From positions 1-5,604 of the forward strand of contig DATKNU010000097.1 of NCBI GenBank assembly GCA_035541195.1: a stretch of DNA of 5,604 nucleotides. Reading direction: 5' to 3'. This document shows positions 1-4,944 of the stretch, piece by piece. The notes below the pieces were generated by a model. It ran no database searches. It was not told the DNA's origin and saw only the letters and a list, made by a program, of their open reading frames with translations. Source of the stretch: Muellerivita sp035541195 (GTDB taxonomy: Bacteria > Oederibacteriota > Muellerivitia > Muellerivitales > Muellerivitaceae). Made by a program: the position numbers and the translations under genes. How positions within the stretch are numbered: position 1 is the first letter of the stretch; each line of letters begins with the position of its first letter.

Positions 1-1309
1 CCGCCAACATGACCTCCAGCGCCCCCTTGACGGCCGCTTGCTTGGGGTCTTCCCCGTTCTCGATGTGGCGCCAGATGTTCTCACGCACCACGATGGCGTC
101 GTCGATGAGCAGGCCCACCGCCAGGGAGAGCGCCAACAGCGTCATGACGTTCAAGGTGAAGCCCATGGCGTGCATCAGGATGAAGGCGCCCAAGAGCGAC
201 ACGGGGAGCGACGTGACGGTGATGAAGGTCGAGCGGATGTTGCCCAGGAACACGAAAACCACGAGCACGGTCAGGGAAATGCCCAGGAGGATGGTGCGCT
301 TCACGTCGTCCAGGTTGAGCCGCACGGGGAGCGCCGCTTCCTGCACCAGCGAAATCTGGGCGGAGCCGGGACGGGTCTTGAGGTCCTCGTTGATCTTGTT
401 CATGCGGGCCATGACCCCGTCCACCACGGCCACGGTGTTGGCCTTGGATTGCTTATAGACCTGCAAAATGAGGGCGGGTTGGCCGTCCACGTAGCTGTAG
501 CCCGTGGGCTTGACGGTGGAATCTTCCACCTGGCCCAGGCGCTCCACCGGCACCGACACGTCGGACCCGGTGAAATTGACCGAGGTCTGCCGCAGGCGGT
601 TCAAGTCGTCATATTGCCCCACGGACCGGAAGGTCAGGTTCTTGCCGTCCACGTCCACGTCGCCCACCGGCACGTTCTCGCCGTTGAGGCCGATGCGGTC
701 CGACACGTGAGAAGCGCTGATATGGTAGGCGTTCAAGGCCGCGCGGTTTAAAAGCACGTGAATCTCGCGCTTGGTGCCGCCCTGGATGTTGACGACACCC
801 ACGCCGGGCACCTGGGCGAGGTCGGGCTTGATTACTTGGTCCGCCAGGTCAAAGGCGTCCGCGGCGGAGAGTGAGGATTTCAGGCTGATCTGGATGACCG
901 CCTGGTCCGAGGGGTCCATGCGGCGGATGACGGGCTCGTCGATTCCCTTCGGGAGCTGGGGCCGCACGAAGGCCACCCGGTCCCGCACCTGTTGCTCGGC
1001 GTCTTTGGCGTCGGTTTCCAGGGTGAACTGCACCACCACGGTGGAGAACCCTTCCTGGTTGGTGGAGGTCACCTTTTTGACGCCTTGCAGCGAACTGAGC
1101 TCTTCTTCCAGGGGCTTGGAGATTTGGCTCTCAATTTCCTCCGGGGAGGCGCCCGCGTAGGGCGTGGAAACGAACACGTAGGGGAAACTCACGTCGGGGA
1201 AAAGGTCCACGCCCAGCGAATCATAGGCCATGGCGCCCAAGATCATGACCAGGATGACCAGGCAAGAAACGAAAACGGGGCGGTTGACCGCCAGTTGGGG
1301 AAGGTTCAT
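1..1309 (-). CDS. RND efflux pump inner-membrane subunit, HAE1/AcrB type (N-terminal part, cut by window edge)
   Basis: This is the proton-driven inner-membrane pump of a tripartite efflux system; the substrate cannot be told from this part. The minus-strand frame is open from ATG 1309 to the left edge, giving 436 codons, about 40% of the usual roughly 1000-1050 residues. It starts MNLPQLAVNRPVFVSC, followed by TM1 (about residues 12-30) and the family signature FPDVSFPYV (37-45). The porter domain follows, with PLEEELSSLQGV (66-77) and DLAQVPGVGVVNIQGG (163-178). TM2-TM4 occupy about 338-408. TM4 carries the paired aspartates D403-D404 in LLIDDAIVV, matching the AcrB proton-relay pair D407/D408, so the visible part looks functional. 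The start overlaps the upstream TolC gene's stop as ATGA, with GGAG 7 nt before the ATG, implying translational coupling. The family call is firm; CusA-type metal efflux is less likely from these motifs. Confidence 0.95.
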   Translation of the reverse strand, partial: MNLPQLAVNRPVFVSCLVILVMILGAMAYDSLGVDLFPDVSFPYVFVSTPYAGASPEEIESQISKPLEEELSSLQGVKKVTSTNQEGFSTVVVQFTLETDAKDAEQQVRDRVAFVRPQLPKGIDEPVIRRMDPSDQAVIQISLKSSLSAADAFDLADQVIKPDLAQVPGVGVVNIQGGTKREIHVLLNRAALNAYHISASHVSDRIGLNGENVPVGDVDVDGKNLTFRSVGQYDDLNRLRQTSVNFTGSDVSVPVERLGQVEDSTVKPTGYSYVDGQPALILQVYKQSKANTVAVVDGVMARMNKINEDLKTRPGSAQISLVQEAALPVRLNLDDVKRTILLGISLTVLVVFVFLGNIRSTFITVTSLPVSLLGAFILMHAMGFTLNVMTLLALSLAVGLLIDDAIVVRENIWRHIENGEDPKQAAVKGALEVMLA

Positions 1310-2760
1310 TTAGTTTCTCCTGAAGCGTCGGGAGTTTGGCCGGCCATCCACCATTGGGCCTTGGCCAAGAGCGACAGCTTCTCGGCGATAACCGACAAGT
1401 GGTTCAACCGGGCGGCGTTGTAGTCGTTCTCGAAGGACAAAAGTTGAAACTCGGTGGTGCGGCCGAACTCGAGCCGCTGCTTTTCCTGGTCCGCCTTGTT
1501 TTTTTGGATGGACTCAATTTGCGCGGTCATGTCGAGCCGTTGGTTGACATCGGATAGTTTGTCCATCAGGTCCTTCCAATCTTGGGCCACCTGAAGCTGC
1601 TTGTCCTTCAGGGCCATTTGGGCGCTCTCATAATTCTTTTCAAAACCATCCGCCACTTGGGCGGCCGTGAAGACGTCCAGGGGCAGGTTGAACTGGGCGC
1701 CGAGGTTATAGGTGGGGTAGCTGGTGGAAAAGGCCGTGCTGTTGGCCCCGCCAAAAGTGGGGTCAAACCCGTTGCCCCGCCAGGAAGCGGTGGCGGTGAT
1801 GTCCGGATAAACGTTCTGGTGCGCCTCATCGTAGGCGGCTTTCTGCTGGGACACGTTGGCCTCGGCTTGTTTCAAATCCAGACGCTCAGGGGAATCGGCG
1901 GGCAGCTCTTGCTTCAGGCCGTCCAGGGAGCCTTGCAGGTCCTCCAATTGCTCCGGCACGGCGTCCGCTTGGGCCCCGCGGTAACGGTTGAAGGCGAGCC
2001 TGGCCGAACGCTCCTGCTGTTGGGCCATGTCCAGGTCCAGCGCCGCCAGGCGCACGGACGCCTCGGCCTGCAGGGCGTCGGGCGGATCGGCCAGGTTTCG
2101 GGCCACGCGCTTCTTGGTCCAATCCCAGATCTTCTGGGTGCGGTCCAGGGTGTCCTGGCGGATGGCCAGCGCCTGGCGGGCCAGAGCCAGATTCCAATAA
2201 GCCACTTTGGCGTCGTACAACTCCTCTTCGCGCAGATAAACCGCGTTGTTGACCAAGCTTTGGAACTCGTACTGGACCTTCTTCACCCCAGCCTGGGTTT
2301 GGGCCCCGCCGAAATCCTTGAAGAGCGGCACGGACAAGGACACCACGGGGGCCACCTGGTAATAAGGGTTCGGGAAAAGAGCCGATGCCGAGGCGAAGAG
2401 CGGATTGAGCGTGTAGTTGGTGTTTTGCATGACATAACCCACAGTCAGTTTCGGCCCGAAAGGAAGCAGGGCCGTGATGGAAACACCCGCCGTGTCCGCC
2501 AGGGTGTGGGGCTGAGTCAGGGGATTCGCCAATTGTTCGGTGTCGTCCAAGTGATTATAGGACGCGGTCAAGAGGGGCGAATAAATCAGGTCCTGCTCGT
2601 GGGTTTGTTTTTCGTAAGCCGTCACCGCCGCCGCCCGGGACTGGTAATCCGAGCCCTGGATTTTCACTTGATTCAGGTAATCCGAAAGCGAAAGGGATTG
2701 GGCCTTCACAGCCGGTGCAAGCGATAAAAAAGCCAAAGCGAAAAACAATCGGCGTCGCAT
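1306..2760 (-). CDS. TolC-family outer-membrane efflux protein
   Basis: This is the outer-membrane and periplasmic channel of a tripartite efflux pump, forming a trimer that docks on an RND pump and adaptor. The protein has 484 residues, normal for the family. An N-terminal signal peptide (RRR, then a hydrophobic stretch) has a likely cleavage after APAVKA, at A20/Q21. There is no lipobox cysteine, so it resembles TolC more than the lipidated OprM type. Two outer-membrane efflux repeats are visible. The first ends with the helical stretch around ALQAEASVRLAALDLDMAQQ (about 225-265). The second has the typical LKQAEANVSQQKAAYDEA then YPDITATASW (about 295-330), and a long helical tail to residue 475. 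AGGAG lies 5 nt before the ATG. A sigma-70-like promoter sits just upstream, and the gene overlaps the RND pump gene, so the two form one unit. The exact substrate class is unknown. Confidence 0.95.
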   Translation of the reverse strand: MRRRLFFALAFLSLAPAVKAQSLSLSDYLNQVKIQGSDYQSRAAAVTAYEKQTHEQDLIYSPLLTASYNHLDDTEQLANPLTQPHTLADTAGVSITALLPFGPKLTVGYVMQNTNYTLNPLFASASALFPNPYYQVAPVVSLSVPLFKDFGGAQTQAGVKKVQYEFQSLVNNAVYLREEELYDAKVAYWNLALARQALAIRQDTLDRTQKIWDWTKKRVARNLADPPDALQAEASVRLAALDLDMAQQQERSARLAFNRYRGAQADAVPEQLEDLQGSLDGLKQELPADSPERLDLKQAEANVSQQKAAYDEAHQNVYPDITATASWRGNGFDPTFGGANSTAFSTSYPTYNLGAQFNLPLDVFTAAQVADGFEKNYESAQMALKDKQLQVAQDWKDLMDKLSDVNQRLDMTAQIESIQKNKADQEKQRLEFGRTTEFQLLSFENDYNAARLNHLSVIAEKLSLLAKAQWWMAGQTPDASGETK

Positions 2761-2808
2761 GAAGTCTCCTCAAAAAAATACGGATGGACCAAACCCAACG
2801 GAATCGAA

Positions 2809-2837
2809 AATCTACCGAGCGGTCGGGCAATTGTCAA
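2809..2837 (-). promoter_or_regulatory. Sigma-70-type promoter for the tolC-RND operon
   Basis: On the minus strand a perfect -35 box TTGACA (2837-2832) is followed after exactly 17 bp by TAGATT (2814-2809), four of six matches to TATAAT. Transcription would begin near 2802, leaving a leader of about 40 nt before the TolC start at 2760. The spacer holds a short inverted repeat, CCGA-CCGC-TCGG (2826-2815), which might be a regulator site. The boxes look like housekeeping sigma-70, not like the GGAAC-type -35 of ECF sigma factors. Confidence 0.7.
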
Positions 2838-2844
2838 TCCCCCG

Positions 2845-2874
2845 AAAAAAGGCCGCGGATTGGAAAAACCGCGG
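2845..2874 (-). terminator. Probable rho-independent terminator after the sigma factor/membrane-protein pair
   Basis: Read leftward, a six-pair all-GC stem CCGCGG (2874-2869) and CCGCGG (2858-2853) encloses a 10-nt loop. It is followed by CC and a run of six T (2850-2845). It begins 20 nt after the stop codon of the gene ending at 2895 and lies just before the next promoter, which is where a terminator is expected. The stem is short and the loop rather long, so strength is uncertain. Confidence 0.5.
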
Positions 2875-2894
2875 AAAAAGGCAGGGTCGGCGGG

Positions 2895-3284
2895 TTAATC
2901 CTCCCGCTTTTTCCTCTCGGCCCATTCCTTCCATTCATCCTCGGACCAATGCTTCCAATCCACTTGGGACCACTCGCGCCATTCGCGGCTCCAGTCTTTG
3001 AGCTCGCGCAGCAAACTTTGGGGCGCGCCCCCGCCCACTTGCCGCGGGATGACCAATCCCAAAACCGCCGAAGCCAAGGCCACCGTGGCCCCCAGCAGGA
3101 GCCCCATCACCACGAAGACCACCAAGAGGGTCGGCCCCAACCCCTGGCCGTGGGCCAGGACGATCCAGGGGAAGCCCAAGGCCAACCCCACGCCTCCCAA
3201 AATGCCGGCCACGGCTACGGCCGCGCCGTCGTTGAAAACCACGTTGGCGTGGGCCTTCCCCGTTTCCTTGATTTCCTCACTCAT
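2895..3284 (-). CDS. Small two-helix membrane protein with Trp-rich C-terminal repeat; possible sigma-factor regulator
   Basis: I do not recognise this 129-residue protein. A short polar N-terminus (1-20) is followed by two hydrophobic segments, about 21-44 and 52-80, rich in Gly, Ala, Val and Leu. A charged tail (91-129) contains seven tryptophans, mostly in an eight-residue repeat. Two helices would place both ends on the same side, probably the cytoplasm. Its start overlaps the sigma-factor stop by 8 nt (ATGAGTGA), and GGAGG lies 6 nt before the ATG, so the two are translated together. Genes placed like this are often anti-sigma factors. However, there is no cysteine in the protein, so no HxxxC zinc anti-sigma motif, and the N-terminus is too short for a classical anti-sigma domain. 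A regulatory role is inference from position only. It could equally be a stress or envelope protein unrelated to sigma binding. Confidence 0.8.
   Translation of the reverse strand: MSEEIKETGKAHANVVFNDGAAVAVAGILGGVGLALGFPWIVLAHGQGLGPTLLVVFVVMGLLLGATVALASAVLGLVIPRQVGGGAPQSLLRELKDWSREWREWSQVDWKHWSEDEWKEWAERKKRED
2913..2984 (-). repeat. Three tandem 24-nt units coding an eight-residue Trp repeat
   Basis: Residues 101-124 of the small membrane protein read EWREWSQV, DWKHWSED, EWKEWAER: three units of the form (E/D)-W-(K/R)-x-W-(S/A)-x-x. A looser copy (KDWSR, from residue 97) precedes them. Units two and three share 17 of 24 bases, so they probably arose by duplication; unit one has diverged more at the DNA level while keeping both tryptophans. 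Confidence 0.7.
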
Positions 3285-3792
3285 CGTTCGCCTCCCGGTC
3301 TGGATGTTTGTCCAAGCTTTTAGAAAGGGCCGCCAGGGCGTAACGGCACCGGCTGGCCGCGGTGTGGAGGGAAATTTTGAGAGTTTCCCCGATCTCTTTG
3401 AACGAAAGCCCCATGTAATATTTCATCTCGACGACCGCCCGCTGTTTCGGGGGCAGGGCCTCCAGCGCCCGGGACAAAAGCCCGGGATCCAAGGCCCGGG
3501 GCCCCCCGGCCCCTTCGGGGGCCTCGGGCTCGGGCACCCCGTCCAACGGCAAGGCCAGGCGCCGGCGGGTGCGGCGCTTGATCGAATTCAGCCAGACCGC
3601 CCGGGCCACGTAAGCCCCGGGATTCTCGATGGAAAGCACCTGGCGCCTCTCCCAAAGGAAGGCCAGGGTTTCCTGGACCACGTCCTCGGCTTCTTCCCGG
3701 TTTTCCAGGATCCGGAAGGCCAATTTGAACCAAAGCCCCCGGTGGTCCGTCACAAAGTCCTGGAACCCCGCCTCTTGTTGAAAGTCGGTCAT
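3277..3792 (-). CDS. ECF-type RNA polymerase sigma factor
   Basis: This is a group 4 (extracytoplasmic-function) sigma-70 factor that would direct RNA polymerase to a small set of promoters. Its 171 residues are normal for the class. Region 2 spans about residues 10-75, with FRILENREEAEDVVQETLAF (26-45) covering the core-binding and -10 recognition helices. A Pro/Gly-rich linker runs 82-105. Region 4 spans 108-160, with ALEALPPKQRAVVEMKYYMG then the helix-turn-helix LSFKEIGETLKISLHTAASR (129-148). There is no region 1 or 3 and no C-terminal extension. The only Shine-Dalgarno-like sequence, GAGG, is 13 nt before the ATG, so initiation may be weak; the start is still preferred because it gives the usual short lead into region 2. 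The stop overlaps the downstream membrane-protein gene by 8 nt. Its target promoters are not identifiable here. Confidence 0.93.
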   Translation of the reverse strand: MTDFQQEAGFQDFVTDHRGLWFKLAFRILENREEAEDVVQETLAFLWERRQVLSIENPGAYVARAVWLNSIKRRTRRRLALPLDGVPEPEAPEGAGGPRALDPGLLSRALEALPPKQRAVVEMKYYMGLSFKEIGETLKISLHTAASRCRYALAALSKSLDKHPDREANDE

Positions 3793-3868
3793 GAATGGAT
3801 TCTAACCTCGCTCCACGGACAGATCCCGGTCCTTCGGTTTTTGTCTAAAAAGACCTAAAAAATCGGCT

Positions 3869-3881
3869 CCCCGGTCCGGGG
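3869..3881. repeat. GC palindrome in the divergent intergenic region
   Basis: CCCCGG-T-CCGGGG is a perfect 6-1-6 palindrome between the sigma-factor gene and the TatT gene, about 17 bp upstream of the extended -10 at 3895. It occupies the place of a -35 element and could be a regulator site. It may also be chance in GC-rich DNA, since GGGGCCCC follows immediately. Confidence 0.3.
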
Positions 3882-3894
3882 CCCCGCCCAATCC

Positions 3895-3903
3895 TGTTAT
3901 AAT
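3895..3903 (+). promoter_or_regulatory. Extended -10 promoter for the TRAP operon
   Basis: TG-T-TATAAT is a perfect extended -10 element (TG at 3895-3896, TATAAT at 3898-3903) reading towards the TatT gene. No recognisable -35 lies 16-18 bp upstream, where the sequence is GC-only, but extended -10 promoters can work without one. Transcription would start near 3910, giving a leader of about 80 nt. Confidence 0.6.
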
Positions 3904-3904
3904 G

Positions 3905-3919
3905 GGCCCGTTTCGGGCC
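3905..3919 (+). promoter_or_regulatory. Inverted repeat over the predicted transcription start
   Basis: GGCCCG (3905-3910) and CGGGCC (3914-3919) flank TTT. The repeat begins two bases after the -10 box and covers the expected start site, a typical place for a repressor operator. A transcript starting near 3910 would lack the left arm, so an RNA hairpin from this promoter is unlikely. Confidence 0.35.
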
Positions 3920-3922
3920 TTA

Positions 3923-3952
3923 TTGACAGCCCCGAAGGCTTCGGAGTAAAAC
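3923..3952 (+). promoter_or_regulatory. Second candidate promoter with a palindrome in its spacer
   Basis: A perfect TTGACA (3923-3928) is followed after 18 bp by TAAAAC (3947-3952), four of six matches to the -10 consensus. The spacer holds the palindrome CCGAAG-G-CTTCGG (3932-3944), placed as an operator would be. If transcribed from the upstream promoter, this stretch could instead fold as AGCCCCG (3928-3934) with CGGGGCT (3952-3958), a seven-pair stem that excludes the inner palindrome hairpin. Confidence 0.35.
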
Positions 3953-3978
3953 GGGGCTCCTTCTTGCACCCTTTAGAT

Positions 3979-3985
3979 AAGGAAG
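3979..3985 (+). promoter_or_regulatory. Ribosome binding site that sets the TatT start
   Basis: AAGGAAG lies just ahead of ATG 3991, with GGA ending 7 nt before it. This favours ATG 3991 over an in-frame TTG at 3964, which would add nine residues including acidic ones ahead of the signal peptide. Confidence 0.7.
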
Positions 3986-3990
3986 TTCGG

Positions 3991-4920
3991 ATGAATTTTT
4001 TAAAGCCCGCGGCCCCCAAGGGTTTCTGGTTCCTGCTCTTGGCTTGCTCGCTTTTTTTGAACGGTTGTTTCATCAAATCCATCGCGGTCAACAGCATCGG
4101 CGACAGCTTAGCCGGCTCGGGCGACACCTGGTCCAGCGACGACGACCCCGAATTGGTGCGCCAAGCCCTGCCCTTCAGCTTGAAATTGATCGAAAGCGTC
4201 TTGGCGGCCACCCCCAACCACACGGCGCTTCTGACGGCCGCCTGCCAGGACTTCACCGAGTATTCCTACGCCTTCGTCCAACAGGACGCCGAGTTCATCG
4301 CCGACAAGGACTACCCCAAATCCGAGGAACTCAAGACGCGGGCGAAAAAGCTCTACCTGCGGGCCTACGCTTACGGTCTGAGGGCACTTAATTCCCGGCA
4401 CTCCTCCTTCAGCAAAGACCTCTTCACTGACCCTAAAAAGGCCGTTTTGGAAGCCGACAAGGACGACGTAACGGCCCTCTATTGGACCGGCGTGGCCTGG
4501 ATGGCCGCCATCTCCTTGGGAAAGGACGATCCCAACCTGCTCTCCGACTTGCCCCAAGCCGAAGCCCTGGTCTATCGGGCCTACGCGCTGGAGCCCGACT
4601 ATGACGAGGGCGCCATCGAGAGCTTCCTCATTACTTACGAGGGCGGCAAGCCCGCCGCCATGGGCGGCTCGGCCCAAAAAGCCCGGGACCATTTCAAGCG
4701 CGCCATCGCCCTTTCGAACGGCACCCAATTGGGGCCTTACCTGAACCTGGCCGAGGCCGTGGACGTCCAAACCCAAAACGAGGCCGAGTTCGTCGACCTT
4801 CTGAACCAAGCGCTGGCCATCGACGTGGAAAAGGATAAGGCCCACCGGCTGGTGAACCTCATCATGCGTAAAAGGGCCCAGTGGCTCCTCACCCAGGTGG
4901 ATTCGATTTTCGTGAAATAA
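3991..4920 (+). CDS. tatT: TRAP transporter TatT-type accessory lipoprotein (TPR-like)
   Basis: This is the T component of a TPR-protein-associated TRAP transporter: a periplasmic, membrane-anchored helical protein thought to work with the substrate-binding P protein. The 309-residue product starts with a lipoprotein signal (MNFLKPAAPKGFWFLLL) and a lipobox ending LNGC, so Cys26 should be lipidated. The rest is helical, with TPR-like hairpins. Family-like blocks include RAKKLYLRAYAYGLRAL (117-133), DDVTALYWTGVAWMAAISL (158-176), the loop AMGGSAQKARDHFKRAIAL (223-241), and the C-terminal LLNQALAIDVEKDKAHRL (270-287) with RKRAQWLL (293-300). The length is close to that of the Treponema pallidum protein Tp0956. 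The P protein follows after 24 nt on the same strand, as in the TPAT operons. The family is recognised from memory of its motifs, without a search. The transported substrate is unknown. Confidence 0.88.
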   Translation: MNFLKPAAPKGFWFLLLACSLFLNGCFIKSIAVNSIGDSLAGSGDTWSSDDDPELVRQALPFSLKLIESVLAATPNHTALLTAACQDFTEYSYAFVQQDAEFIADKDYPKSEELKTRAKKLYLRAYAYGLRALNSRHSSFSKDLFTDPKKAVLEADKDDVTALYWTGVAWMAAISLGKDDPNLLSDLPQAEALVYRAYALEPDYDEGAIESFLITYEGGKPAAMGGSAQKARDHFKRAIALSNGTQLGPYLNLAEAVDVQTQNEAEFVDLLNQALAIDVEKDKAHRLVNLIMRKRAQWLLTQVDSIFVK

Positions 4921-4932
4921 GCTTTTACCCTT

Positions 4933-4938
4933 AGGAGG
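4933..4938 (+). promoter_or_regulatory. Consensus ribosome binding site for a GTG start
   Basis: AGGAGG is a perfect Shine-Dalgarno core 6 nt before GTG 4945. It supports the non-ATG start, and the resulting N-terminus is a good signal peptide. Confidence 0.85.
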
Positions 4939-4944
4939 TTTTCC

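Noticed and set aside
400..416. Arg409 after the pump's Asp pair (DDAIVVREN instead of the AcrB DDAIVVVEN) as an oddity
   Set aside because: As I recall, this variant is common in RND pumps outside Enterobacteria, so it is not unusual. The coordinates given are residue numbers; the codons lie near 70-115 on the minus strand.
38..751. Long plus-strand open frame, His/Gly/Arg-rich
   Set aside because: It lies antisense to the RND pump gene, whose frame has clear family motifs. The odd composition is what antisense reading of GC-rich codons produces, and no ribosome site is evident.
1582..2727. 381-codon plus-strand open frame
   Set aside because: It is fully antisense to the TolC-family gene and shows no recognisable domain. 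High GC at third positions leaves long open antisense frames.
2784..3858. Plus-strand open frames opposite the sigma factor and small membrane protein
   Set aside because: They are proline/arginine-rich shadows with no domain, while the minus-strand sigma factor is unmistakable.
3829..3866. A/T-rich inverted repeat (GTCT-AAAA-AGAC with flanking T and A runs) as a terminator or hairpin
   Set aside because: The stem is only four pairs plus weak A-T flanks with a bulge. No gene ends here, since both neighbours diverge, so it may simply be AT-rich promoter-region DNA.
3904..3924. GC hairpin followed by TTATT read as a terminator
   Set aside because: It lies immediately downstream of a perfect extended -10 and has no real T-run. 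An operator-like repeat fits the position better.
3964..3990. Upstream TTG start for the TatT gene
   Set aside because: It would put MHPLDKEVR before the lipoprotein signal peptide and lacks a well-placed ribosome site. ATG 3991 has both a good site and a proper signal N-terminus.
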